The position numbers and the translations under genes are program-made. From the NCBI GenBank assembly GCA_905116865.2, contig CAJHNH020007046.1, forward strand, positions 166,001-230,000: a DNA stretch of 64,000 bases, read 5' to 3'. Positions 24,700 to 35,169 of this stretch are shown in pieces (the stretch's first letter is position 1; each line of letters begins with the position of its first letter). The notes under the pieces were generated by a model. That model was not told the origin of the DNA, did not search any database, and worked only from the letters and a program-made list of their open reading frames with translations. Origin of the DNA: Candidula unifasciata. Taxonomy: Eukaryota > Mollusca > Gastropoda > Stylommatophora > Geomitridae.

Positions 24700-26180
24700 C
24701 ATTTGATTTGTAAATATTCACAAAACAATTAAAATGTTTATATTATATTAATTATTCAATGTACATCTCAATCAGTAACAAGTTATACGGTTAAAAATTG
24801 ACACATAATAACATACAGAGATAAGTATAGTTATGTCAAAATCTATGAATAAATAGAGAATTATACAACATGTGTGTTTTTTTTTTTTTTTGGGTCTCTT
24901 CAAGAAAAAATTCACATTTTTACTTTAATGAGAAAACTAAAATAGAGATCGGTCTGCCGGAGTTCAACGATAGATTTGCAAGTCGAGTTTTGTGATGTGG
25001 GTAATATTAAATTACATTAAAATGATCTCCGGCCTGTTTTAATTGAACACTGTTGATTAGTTTTCATTCAACTTATGTTCTTGGTGATAACGGCGCTTGA
25101 TTCGTGTACTGTTTATCCAGTTGTAGTATAGAGCTAAGAAATTTAAAGAAAAAAGGCACCTTGTATGAGACACTCCATGGTAGTACTGGCACACTTTTCC
25201 CCCATAAAAAAGCCATAAGCTAAAGAGAACACCCCCTCACCCCACATTTAACAGAGGTTACTCCATAACTGTAGGGGTGCCCTATTTAACTGTGCTATTA
25301 CTGTTGACCAGGGTTTCTTGGGTCTGCTCCTGTTGAATTCTCATCATTAAGGTGTTAGTCCTGTGATTAGCAATGGCATATTGTCATTTATGTATGTAGC
25401 AATCCTGGAGGGGAACAGTGACCAACAGGCACAGAGATAAATTTTTTTGCAGCCTCTCCTTTTTGCCACAGCATACAAGTGCAGCAGCATCAAGATATGG
25501 AGAAACATGAGCACCATTCAGCTAGACATTTGATGATGTTGAACAGTAAAAACACATGCAGTGACCACAACAGGCTGTTGATCTGTCAGTGGATGTCCCT
25601 CTTTCCTGAATATTTTGGTGACTTTACCTTCTTGACACAGCCCAGAGAATAATCCTGTCCACTGGCCTTCGTTGTATTATGAAATAAAAAGCTGTAGTAA
25701 TGAACCTGACAAGATAAAGTCAAATATGCCAGGCAATAAATCCTCCAGGATACAGTTTGTGCACTTATTTGAAAATTAAAAGGCAAAATAATGAATACCT
25801 ATAGTATTTTTATCTCTCAGTCCGTTGCTTTTTTCGTAATTTTTCATCACCATCAGTGCCATACTACTGTGTGTCATTGGTGTACCAGTTGCCGTTAACT
25901 GTCTGGGAGCTCCCTTCCCTTCTCTTGGCCAAATACAATGAACTTGATGTTTGCAGCTTGTCCATTTAGCTAAGTTATGTATCTTGGTCTGCCTTTTTTC
26001 TTCCCCTTTACAGAGCCATGTAGTATCATTTTGGAGAGGCTGATAGATCTTATAACTCGCCCATACTACTGCATTTTCAATCTTTTAACTGCAATTAAAA
26101 GAGGCTTATAGTTATCAGTGTATCAAGGATGGTATTGCCGATTTGTGGTGTGGTCTCTGCATGATATACCCAGCTTTCAA
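24700..26180. other. Intergenic region between PDZD11 and ANAPC13; no gene seen
   Basis: AT-rich sequence. 25800-26180 resembles decayed minus-strand LINE RT sequence, also present around 57190-57560, but no motif is clean enough to name. Confidence 0.35.
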
Positions 26181-26184
26181 AAAG

Positions 26185-26370
26185 AGTTTGTGTGACATGG
26201 GAGAAAAGCATGGTAAAGCACCTCAATGCCGCCTTCGAGGCCAAGATATAACCAACTTCTCATGGGAACAATTAGTTGAAGTACCATGGCGTGAAGAGGC
26301 TGCTGCATAGGAGGACTGAGCACGCATTGGATAGCCCAGTGTACGATGATCTCAGTTGTGATAACATAAC
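26185..26370 (+). mobile_element. LINE C-terminal fragment
   Basis: CDMGEKHGKAPQCRLRGQD corresponds to the LINE tail at 19245-19440 on the other strand, with the RRTEHA-like region following. Confidence 0.55.
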
Positions 26371-26473
26371 ATTTCAAAAGCATCACATTTCCAATACTTG
26401 TATTTTCCTTTCAGATTTAGATGTTAAGGTCCACTTTTCACAGCCATGTGTAGGTACTGATAGTGCTCTAAGC

Positions 26474-26747
26474 CAGTGTTTCCCAAACTTTTCTTGGTGG
26501 CGGCGCCTTTTTTTCAATCAACATTTTTCAACGGCGCCCTAACCTAAGTAAAAGTTTGACTATTCGTGTCTTGGTTAAATTAATTATGAAGCTTTTACAA
26601 TATTTCACGTCGCCCTAACCTAAGTAAAAGTTTGACTATTCGTATCTTGGTTAAATTAATTATGAAGCTTTTATAATATTTCACGGCGCCTCTGTGAAGA
26701 GGTTGCGGCTCTCTGGGGCACCGCAGCCCACAGTTTAGGAATCACTG
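26474..26747. mobile_element. hAT-type MITE with perfect 8-bp target duplication
   Basis: It is flanked by CTCTAAGC at 26466-26473 and 26748-26755. The ends CAGTGTTTCCCAAACTTTTC and, in reverse complement, CAGTGATTCCTAAACTGTGG form imperfect terminal inverted repeats. The interior contains a direct duplication of about 76 bp (CGCCCTAACCTAAGTAAAAG onward). There is no coding capacity. Confidence 0.88.
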
Positions 26748-26794
26748 CTCTAAGCAGTTATAATAGAATTTTACACAAGGTGTTTTTGGATCTC

Positions 26795-26955
26795 AATTGA
26801 ACGAGAGAGACAGAGAGAAAAAAAAGATAAAGAAACAGTGAACGAGAGAGAGAGAAAGAGAAAATAAACGAGAGAGAAGAGAGAAAAAGAAAGTGAACGA
26901 GAGAGAATGGGAGAAAAGGGAGAGAGGAGAAAGAGAGAGAGAGAGAGAAGGAGTG
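26795..26955. repeat. GA-rich polypurine tract
   Basis: Irregular GAGAGA/GAACGAGAGA repeats. The long open frames across it on the minus strand are low-complexity. Confidence 0.8.
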
Positions 26956-27206
26956 ATACAGATGGTCTTTCATGCCATGATATGAAACTATCCAGCATTT
27001 TCTGTCGTGGTCTCTCTCTCTGCCTCTTTTCCCTCCATCTTTCCCACTGCCATGATGCACTCATTTTCTTCTTTTCAAGAGGAAAAGAGGACGTGAAGAG
27101 GAAGAAGAATACTTCTCAGTCTGCTCTGATCAGAGTAATGAAGTACTAACCATTTTTCCAGGGGCCAGAAATCATAATTCATACATTTCTGATTTCAGCA
27201 GTGACT

Positions 27207-27296
27207 ATGGACAGTGAATATCAGAGAGATGGTAGATTAATGGATATGATCGATGAGAAATGGCGGTCGGACCAGCTACCTAAAGAAGATATTCAG
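27207..27296 (+). CDS. ANAPC13: ANAPC13 coding exon 1
   Basis: Thirty codons from the ATG to GATATTCAG, donor GTACTG. The 8 bases between the acceptor AG (27197-27198) and the ATG are 5' UTR. Confidence 0.95.
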
Positions 27297-30200
27297 GTAC
27301 TGATTGACATGTTAAATATGATGTTGTTTGGAGTGAGGGATTTAGAGGTACAGTGTCTAATAGTAACAAGGAATTACCACACATGTTTTGGATTGTAACC
27401 GACTCACAGAGCATACTGAGAAAGTTGCAGTCAGGTGTGCTTCATGCAGAGTGGCAAGCATCACTTCAGAGGTAGTTAGCGTTCCATGGATATTTTCTCG
27501 AGGGTATGCCAGGGTGTTGGGAAATGAGCAGACAGATAGATTGACTGGTTCTAGACTACGTGGTGGTAAACTGATGCATGACAAGCTAGGTGTTTTAAGG
27601 GTACTTTGGAAGCTAGTAAACAGTGCAAAGGCACGTACAGATCATCACAGCCTGAAGAGAGCAGTGAGGAGTGACCATTGGATATGGCCGATGCTCAATA
27701 CTCAAGAGAGGGGCAAGATGGGCATGCAATCAGACTATTACTGGTACCATCAGAATTGGAACTCTGCGCTTGCTGCTGAAGATGGGGACAGAACACTTAT
27801 GAGAATTCCTGAGTGCTATGATGTCAATTTGTATCACATAACTCATGTAGCAATGAATGTTTAGATATACAGTGGCCACAAGAACATGGATTGACCAGAG
27901 GGCACTGCGAATCAGAAATGTAACAACTGATTCATGACATTTCACATCCATGTGATGTGATTATTTATAATATATGGCTCTGTGTTGTTCTTGGAAACAG
28001 TTAATGGATGATGCTTTATGCACGGAAAGCCTAGCTTATGATACCACAGTATGAGAGTGGAGGTGGAGGCAGACAGTGCAGCCTTCCACTAGCTTGAGAA
28101 CCAACTGCACACATATCGTGATTGTAACAAACTGGCAAAGCATACTGAGAAACTGAGACATGCTCAGTGCAGAGTGGCAAGCATTGCTTCAGAGGCCCCA
28201 GTTAGTTAGCATTCTGTAGTCATTTTCTTTAGGTTATACAGGTGTGTTGGCAAATAAACAGACAGACAGATTAGCTCATTTCACACCTCTTGGCCAGAAG
28301 TGGTGATGGTCCTTTGAGAGCAGTTAAACAATACAGAAGCACACAAAAATTATCACCATCTAGAGACAATGATGTAGTTGGTGTGACTATGGGATGTAGA
28401 GACAATGATGCAGTTGGTGTGACTATGGGATCTAGAGACAATAATGCAGTTGGTGTGACTATGGGATCTAGAGACAATGATGCAGTTGGTGTGACTATGG
28501 GATCTAGAGACAATGATGCAGTTGGTGTGACTCTGGGATCCAGAGACAATGATGCAGTTGGTGTGACTATGGGATCTAGAGACAATGATGCAGTTGGTGT
28601 GACTATGGGATGTAGAGACAATAATGCAGTTGATGTGACTATGGGATCCAGAGACAATGATTCAGTTGGTGTGACTATGGGATCTAGAGACAATGATGCA
28701 GTTGGTGTGACTATGGGATCTAGAGACAATGATGCAGTTGGTGTGACTATAGGATCTAGAGACAATGATGCAGTTTGTGTGACTATGGGATCTAGAGACA
28801 ATGATGTAGTTGGTGTGACTATGGGATCTAGAGGCAATAATGCAGTTGGTGTGACTATGGGATCCAGAGACAACGATGCAGTTGGTGTGACTATGGGATC
28901 CAGAGACAATGATGCAGTTGGTGTTACTATGGGATCCAGAGACAATGATGCAGTTGGTGTGACTATGGGATCCAGAGACAACGATGCAGTTGGTGTGACT
29001 ATGGGATCTAGAGACAATGATGCAGTTGGTGTGACTATGGGATCCAGAGACAATGATGCAGTTGGTGTGACTATGGGATCCAGAGACAACGATGCAGTTG
29101 GTGTGATTATGGGATCCAGAGACAATTATGCAGTTGGTGTGACTATGGGATCTAGAGACAATGATGCAGTTAGTGTGACTATGGGATCCAGATACAGTGA
29201 TGCAGTTGGTGTGACTATGGGATTCAGAGACAATGATGCAGTTGGTGTGACTATGGGATCTAGAGACAATGATGCAGTTGGTGTGACTATGGGATCCAGA
29301 GACAATTATGCAGTTGGTGTGACTGTGGGATCTAGATACAATGATGCAGTAGGTGTGACTATGGGATACAGAGACAATGATGCAGTTAGTGTGACTATGG
29401 GATCCAGAGACAATTATGCAGTTGGTGTGACTATGGGATCTAGAGACGATGATGCAGTTGGTGTGACTATGGGATCTAGAGACTATGATACAGTTGGTGT
29501 GACTACGGGATCCAGAGACAATGATGTAGTTGGTGTGACTATGGGATCTAGAGACAATGATGCAGTTGGTGTGACTATGGGATCCTGAGACAATGATGTA
29601 GTTGGTGTGACTATGGGATCTAGAGACAATGATGCAGTTGGTGTGACTATGGGATCCTGAGACAATGATGTAGTTGGTGTGACTGTGGGATCTAGAGACA
29701 ATGATGTAGTTGGTGTGACTATGGGATCTAGAGACAATGATGCAGTTGGAGTGACTATGGGATCCTGAGACAATGATGTAGTTGGTGTGACTGTGGGATC
29801 TAGAGACAATGATGCAGTTGGTGTGACTATGGGATCCTGAGACAATGATGTAGTTGGTGTGACTGTGGGATCTAGAGACAATGATGCAGTTGGTGTGACT
29901 ATGGGATCTAGAGACAATGATGCAGTTGGTGTGACTATGGGATCTAGAGACAATGATGCAGTTGGTGTGACTATGGGATACAGAGACAATGATGCAGATG
30001 GTGTGACTATGGGATCTAGAGACAATAATGCAGTTGGTGTGACTATGGGATCCAGAGACAACGATGCAGTTGGTGTGACTATGGGATCCAGAGACAATGA
30101 TGCAGTTGGTGTGACTATGGGATACAGAGACAATGATGCAGATGGTGTGACTATGGGATCTAGAGACAATGATGCAGTTGGTGTGACTGTGGGATCTAGA

Positions 30201-31273
30201 GACAATGATGCAGTTGGTGTGACTGTGGGATCTAGAGACAATGATGCAGTTGGTGTGTCTATGGGATCTAGAGACAATGATGCAGTTGGTGTGACTATGG
30301 GATCCAGAGACAATGATGCAGTTGGTGTGACTATGGGATCCAGAGACAACGATGCAGTTGGTGTGACTATGGGATCCAGAGACAATGATGCAGTTGGTGT
30401 GGCTATGGGATCCAGAGACAGCGATGTAGTTGGTGTAGCTATGGGATATGTCTGAAACTCAGAGGAAAGATACTACAGACAGATAATCAAACAGCTACTT
30501 GCACCATAAGAATTAAAATTCTGTGCTGACTGTTGAAGATGGGAACAAGGCACTTTTGGGAATGCTATAATATTAAATGTGTGAATGTAACTGACAAAAT
30601 GTTTAGATCAGCGGTTCTCAACCTGCCGGTCGCGACATTTTGTGGGGTCAAATGACCCTTTTACAGGGGTGGCCAAATACCATCGGAAAACATATATTTA
30701 TTGAAATTATGAAGAAAAATAATTGTTTGTGGGTCAACACAACATAATGGAACTTTATTAAAAGGTGGTGACATTAGGAAGGTTGCCAACCACTGGTTTA
30801 GATCATACAGTATCTGTAACCCAAAGACTGGGTTAGAGGGGAGTTGTCTGAATGCAACTCAGACATATAAGTGTAGAGTGTCCACCAGATTCCCCTGGTC
30901 CCTCCTAGCTGTACAGTTCTCTCCAGACCATAAAGATCCATTCATGTTTCTGCACTGTTCACTTTCTCCCAAAGGACCCTGACCACATCTAGTTTGTTAT
31001 GTATAAATTCATCAGCCATTGGAGCAGAACCAGCCAGTTTGTCTGCCTGTTCATTTCCTAACGCTCCGTATACCCTGGATACATTATTTTAAACAGTGTG
31101 AATATTTATGTTTCACCTGCCATGTTTTATCGCAGGTGCCGGTAACAGCACGGCCAGAACCTGACCAGGATAATGGCCTCAGTACAGAAAATGTGCACGA
31201 GCAAGAGCAGAAATGGTTGGACTTGGCACTATCCTCTCTCAACAGCATGCCACCAACATCCACACAAAGCTAG
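27207..31273 (+). CDS. ANAPC13: Anaphase-promoting complex subunit 13 (two coding exons)
   Basis: Exons 27207-27296 and 31136-31273 join in phase 0 to give 75 aa (the human protein has 74). The start MDSEYQRDGRLMDMIDEKWR and the later DQDNG and EQEQKWLDLAL motifs are the family signature. ANAPC13 (Swm1 in yeast) is a small, largely extended subunit of the APC/C ubiquitin ligase. It stabilises the TPR scaffold subunits and is needed for mitotic exit. An acceptor (TTTCAG, 27193-27198) lies 8 bases before the ATG, so there must be an upstream non-coding exon, which was not found. The 3.8-kb intron holds LINE pieces, a 2.1-kb minisatellite and a hAT copy. The last codons and the stop lie in the first unit of a tandem repeat that makes up the 3' flank. 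The gene is divergent from PDZD11. Identification is firm. Confidence 0.95.
27385..27865 (+). mobile_element. LINE RNase H to C-terminus fragment in ANAPC13 intron
   Basis: Frames read VTDSQSILRKLQSGVLHAEW (RNase H), VLGNEQTDRLTGSRLRG, then a tail ending MRIPECYDVN, which corresponds to WECPECxDxN. Frames shift several times. Confidence 0.7.
28105..30600 (+). mobile_element. Second LINE RNase H copy, split by a minisatellite
   Basis: 28105-28364 repeats the RNase H region of the preceding copy (AACTGGCAAAGCATACTGAG, GTGCAGAGTGGCAAGCATTG). The LINE C-terminal end (CAGATAATCAAACAGCTACT..., GAAGATGGGAACAAGGCACT) resumes at about 30470-30600. The interval between is the 36-bp array. Confidence 0.65.
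28365..30455. repeat. 36-bp minisatellite, about 58 units
   Basis: The unit reads on the plus strand as the 12-residue period MGSRDNDAVGVT. Since 36 is a multiple of 3, both strands stay open for hundreds of codons. Variants include GGATCC/GGATCT and CTGAGA (which gives TGA), arranged in short higher-order blocks around 29580-29860. It is not a gene: there is no flanking conserved sequence, and it lies in a LINE copy in an intron. Confidence 0.95.
30609..30795 (+). mobile_element. SPIN-like hAT MITE, perfect 8-bp target duplication
   Basis: Flanked by GTTTAGAT at 30601-30608 and 30796-30803. The left end CAGCGGTTCTCAACCTGCCG then GTCGCGAC and CCATCGGAAAACATATAT, and the right end CCAACCACTG, match the SPIN family of non-autonomous hAT elements known from mammals, reptiles, insects and a pond snail. 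187 bp, no coding capacity. Confidence 0.85.
30835..31080 (-). mobile_element. LINE RNase H fragment next to ANAPC13 exon 2
   Basis: The minus strand reads GNEQADKLAGSAPMADEFIH then NKLDVVRVLWEKVNSAET, the RNase H C-terminal part. It ends about 55 bp before the ANAPC13 acceptor. Confidence 0.7.
31136..31273 (+). CDS. ANAPC13: ANAPC13 coding exon 2 (last)
   Basis: Acceptor TTATCGCAG, 45 codons beginning VPVTARPEPDQDNG, stop TAG at 31271-31273. The conserved block EQEQKWLDLALSSL is present. Confidence 0.95.
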   Translation: MPVTARPEPDQDNGLSTENVHEQEQKWLDLALSSLNSMPPTSTQS

Positions 31274-32000
31274 CATTCCGTTTATGTTTTATTGAGCTAT
31301 TCTATGTACATTGTTGGTGTAAATCATCCATCTGACATCCAAACAAGGCTAGCATTCTGTTTGTTTTATTGAGCTATTGTATACAAATTTTTGCTGTAAA
31401 TCATACATTTGACATCCACACAAAGCTAGCATTCTGTTAAGGTTGAGATTTTATACATATATATCTTGTAAAACATCTACACAAAGCTAGCACAGTGTTC
31501 ATGTTTGAGATGGTCTATAAAGATTCGTCTGGTGAAACATCCATCTGGCATCAACAATAAGCTGATATTTTTTGTAAAACATCCACACACAGTTAGCATT
31601 GTGTTCACATCTTAGATGTTATACAGACTTATATTTTGTAAAACAGCCTGTCGGCCATTTAAAGCTAGCATTTTGTTCATGTATTTGAGATGTTATACAG
31701 AAATTCAAACTGTATATGAGACTATGTATGTACAACAGAACATATGGTTTGAAACCCAGAGGAAGACCAAAGAAGAACTCTAAAGACGGCATAGCTGAAT
31801 CTAGCAAATAGATGAACAAAATCATCACTTTGGCCACAAGAGAAGCACAAAACAAATGCAGAAAATCATGACTTTGGGCTACGACCCAGTAATAGAAGAA
31901 AAAGATATAGAAATTCATTTATTGTGTGACATTCACACACAGTTATCATTCTGTGTCCATGTCTGAGATGTTATACAGAAATTGATGTTATAAAAATATC
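31250..32000. repeat. Irregular tandem repeat forming ANAPC13 3' flank
   Basis: The core ACATCCACACAAAGCTAGCA recurs, with changes, at about 31254, 31333, 31412, 31468, 31567, 31650 and 31928, with GAGATGTTATACAG-type spacers. The first copy includes the ANAPC13 stop codon. A LINE tail interrupts at 31735-31910. Confidence 0.7.
31735..31910 (+). mobile_element. Decayed LINE 3' end
   Basis: CAGAGGAAGACCAAAGAAGA and GACTTTGGGCTACGACCCAG match the tail at 11380-11530 (RGRPRKRW family), ending GAAGAAAAAG. Confidence 0.55.
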
Positions 32001-32189
32001 TGTTGAAATATAATTTCTTGTTCTTTTAGCTGATGCTGTGTGATGTTTGGGCTCTCCCCCCCCCCCACCCCCCAACCTCCCCCCTCTCTAAGACAGTATG
32101 CCAGTACTCACCACAGAGTGTCTGCTACAGTAAAGCTGAAAGAAATTATGGAAAAATGCTGGTATTGTGTACTGCCCAAAGCAGATCGC

Positions 32190-32370
32190 TGTGGGGTTGA
32201 TAATTAATGTCTACAGTCTTCTCTCTCGTGTACCTCAGTAATTTCTGACACAAATGGTCTTCCATGCCGAGATGCCAAACCCTTTAACATTATCTCTGTT
32301 TGTCTTTCTCCGCTTCTCTTCACCTTAATTTTTCGTGTTGTCACAGAGTACTCCTGTTTTCTCCCTATCC
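32190..32370 (-). mobile_element. LINE family F 3' fragment
   Basis: GTGTACCTCAGTAATTTCTG, GACACAAATGGTCTTCCATG and the following T/C-rich stretch parallel 6175-6330 and 53990-54130. Confidence 0.45.
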
Positions 32371-32489
32371 AAAGAATGAAGTCTTCTGAGATAATTGAGA
32401 GATTTTTTTAAAATTTATTGAAAACAAGAATTCTACTTATTCGCATGCTATTTTGTTCCAGTCTGAATTTTCTGCCTTCTATCTCCTAT

Positions 32490-33110
32490 TGGTGCATAGG
32501 CTGTTAAACAAATCAAGTCTTGTCAATCTTCCTGTGTGGTTTTTGCCTCAGCTTTGGTGGTGGAAAGACCCACCCAAAACAGAAACAAAAAACTAAGTAT
32601 GTTGTAAATAATAAGTTTTGCTGAAACTGGGTGTGTTGGGTAGAAAGATTACAGCCTTGCTGTAAACCAAAAGTGTTTTCGAACCACCCTTTCAAGGGTG
32701 AAAGCAAAACCTCATGTCAGCTCTGCCTAATTTGCGACTTACAACATGCATGGTGGTTTACAGTGTCTTTGTTAAACTATGGGCCACAGGAACAGTTAGT
32801 TCTAATAATAATGTAGAAATATACACTTTTTGTTTTTTGCTTTTTTTTTTTTAAAAACTGTATTGAAGTGCTCATAAAGACTTCCAAATAGCTTTATGTG
32901 CATGTTTATCTGGGTTAGCCCATGTTCAGTTCTGTCTGCAGTTACAGTAATCAGTAGTTGGCAGAGTATGTAAGATTTGTCTGTGTGTACATTGGCTATG
33001 ACAGGGCTAGTTTAGGAAGACTGTTTTTATGGTTTTCAGATAGTAGTATGAGAATCACACTGTGGAAGAGACTAGGAACCTCGTGACGTAATATTCATAA
33101 AGTTTCAGTC
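32490..33110. other. Retroposon family D pieces and unique sequence; no gene seen
   Basis: 32620-32720 matches the D body (TGTAAACCA, ACCACCCTTTCAAGGGTGAA), with a reversed partial copy at 32510-32580. 32770-33110 shows nothing recognisable. Confidence 0.4.
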
Positions 33111-33174
33111 TGGGTTCTCGGGTCTGGTGGGGGGTAGACTCACTGCTTCTTAAGAAGCATGTCATAAAGGGCGA

Positions 33175-33418
33175 TCTCCCATTGTGGGGACAAGAATAGA
33201 CCCAGTGCCTAAAAAAAAACATACAAGTCGACTAATTGGAAGCTTCCTTCAAAGTTGGAGTGCATCTGCCCAAGCGGCAAGGAACAACCAACTACAGACA
33301 AATAAGTCAATGAAACGGATGTACAAGCAAAACTCAGACCCTGGCACAAAGCCAAAGTCCAAACAATGAGGACTTTCCTTCAAAGCTTACAGCTGGTGAA
33401 CAAAGAAAAAGAAAAAAG
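33175..33418 (+). mobile_element. GAA-tailed retroposon (family C)
   Basis: GACAAGAATAGACCCAGTGC to GCTGGTGAACAAAGAAAAAG follows the family consensus with scattered changes. Confidence 0.65.
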
Positions 33419-33834
33419 GTGATTAACTAAGGGGTTGGATAAATTAGATGTGTTGGACCACACAGTATCGATTTTGCAGCTAGCTACAAACAAAATACCC
33501 TGCCAGCCACATTTGAAGGCAACCGCAGTAGAAGAAATTCTCAGACAGCAGTGGATGCACATTGTGGAGACTGCACACATTTTAAAAGAGAAAGTGATGG
33601 AGTGAATATCGGTATGTGAAAATCAATAACATCACTTTGTTGCGTCCTGCTGTGATGCAGAACGAGAGCACCCTTTTGCCCAACCAGCATAGCAGTAACA
33701 GTAATGTAAGAAACACTAGATTTAAATGCCCGGTATACTTCTACATCTTCTTTGTCTCCGTTGCTGCCTTGTGTTTTTCATTGCCTCTAACTGCACTTGA
33801 GACCCCTGCAGATATGGGTACCAGTAAATTGTCT

Positions 33835-33950
33835 TGTAAAGTAAAGGCAGATGGGATGATGTTAACATCACCCATCGAGTGCCATTTGGTTTATACAAAT
33901 GCCTAGCACCATTTGCCTGATGAGCCTAGGGCATGAAGAGTCCTTTACTT
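33835..33950 (+). mobile_element. SINE family B fragment
   Basis: AAAGTAAAGGCAGATGGGAT to GCATGAAGAGTCCTTTACT corresponds to the end of the copies at 9395 and 58540, in reverse orientation. Confidence 0.45.
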
Positions 33951-33954
33951 TTTA

Positions 33955-34175
33955 ATTTTGTTAACTCAAACTTTACTATTTTATTTTGTTAACCCAAACT
34001 TTAATATTTTATTTTGTTAACCCAAACTTCAATATTTTATTTTGTTAACCCAAACTTTAATATTTTATTTTGTTAACCCAAACTTTACCATTTCATTTTG
34101 TTAATGCAAACTTTACTATTTCATTTTTTTTAACACAAACTTTACTATTTATTTTTATTAACAAAAACTTGACTA
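33955..34175. repeat. 30-bp minisatellite, about 7 units
   Basis: Unit core ATTTTGTTAACCCAAACTTT. The last units degenerate with T to A and indel changes. Confidence 0.88.
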
Positions 34176-34649
34176 TTTCTGGTGTGCCTCAGCTTCGGTA
34201 CCTCTTCTTTGGCAGTGTAAGCTCACACTATGCCTATGGCTTGGTGGTTTCATCATCATCAGAACAGTTTGCACTCCACTGCTCGATGGGTAGCACTGGT
34301 TATTGTCATTCACTGTTAATACAGAATGTCTTTAATGTCATAAATGTCATCTCCATGGGTACCCTCTTGCGTTCACATCAGATCTTGTTGTGTGCAGCAC
34401 CTGTGTGGACAGTTGCCGCTGTATTCTTACAAGACCCCTACACTATTTGATCTTCTGCTTCTCAGTGAATTTGGTGCAAGTTGTTGTTCCCAGTCTGTCT
34501 GATAGTAGCACTTCTCACTCAGTCTCGGCTGGTTAGGTTAGTAGTTTTCTTCAGGCACCTCACACATGTGTAAGCAGCTAGCCTCTGATGTCATTTGGCA
34601 GTGATAGCAAAGTATTGGTGCGAATATGTTGTTTATAATCTGAAAATCG

Positions 34650-35165
34650 TAAGGAAAGGACTGGTTGTAATCAAAGGAAAGCTGGAGAATGCCAAAGATA
34701 CAGGACTGGTTGTAATCAAAGGAAAGTTGGAGAATTCCAAAGATATAGGACTGGTTGTAATCAAAGGAAAAAAGCTGGAGAATGCCAAAGATATAGGACT
34801 GGTTGTAATCAAAGGAAAGTTGGAGAATGCCAAAGATATAGGACTGGTTGTAATCAAAGGAAAGTTGGAGAATGCCAAAGATATAGGACTGGTTGTAATA
34901 AAGGAAAGAAGCTGTAGAATGCCAAAGATATAGGACTGGTTGTAATCAAAGGAAAGCTGGAGAATGCCAAAGATATAGGACTGGTTGTAATCAAAGGAAA
35001 GCTGGAGAATGCCAAAGATATAGGACTGGTTGTAATCAAAGGAAAGTTGGAGAATGCCAAAGATATAGGACTGGTTGTAATAAAGGAAAGAAGCTGTAGA
35101 ATGCCAAAGATATAGGACTGGTTGTAATCAAAGGAAAGAAGCTGGAGAATGCCAAAGACAAATTA
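34650..35165. repeat. 45-bp minisatellite, about 11 units
   Basis: The unit reads KLENAKDIGLVVIKG on the plus strand (core GATATAGGACTGGTTGTAAT). Units are 45 or 48 bp with an AAG/AAA insertion. Both strands stay open because unit length is a multiple of 3. It is not a gene. Confidence 0.92.
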
Positions 35166-35169
35166 GCAG

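Noticed and set aside
26758..27064. 100-codon Ser/Leu/Phe-rich frames
   Set aside because: Antisense of a GA-rich low-complexity tract.
28271..30455. Long open frames on both strands (up to 432 codons) of a 12-residue repeat protein
   Set aside because: They are the mechanical result of a 36-bp unit without stops. There is no conserved flank, and the array lies inside a LINE copy in an intron.
33616..33906. 96-codon frame with a membrane-like segment
   Set aside because: The end is a SINE fragment; no family resemblance and no clear exon borders.
34595..35060. Open frames reading KLENAKDIGLVVIKG on plus and a hydrophobic repeat on minus
   Set aside because: By-product of a 45-bp minisatellite, open in both directions; no start context or conservation.
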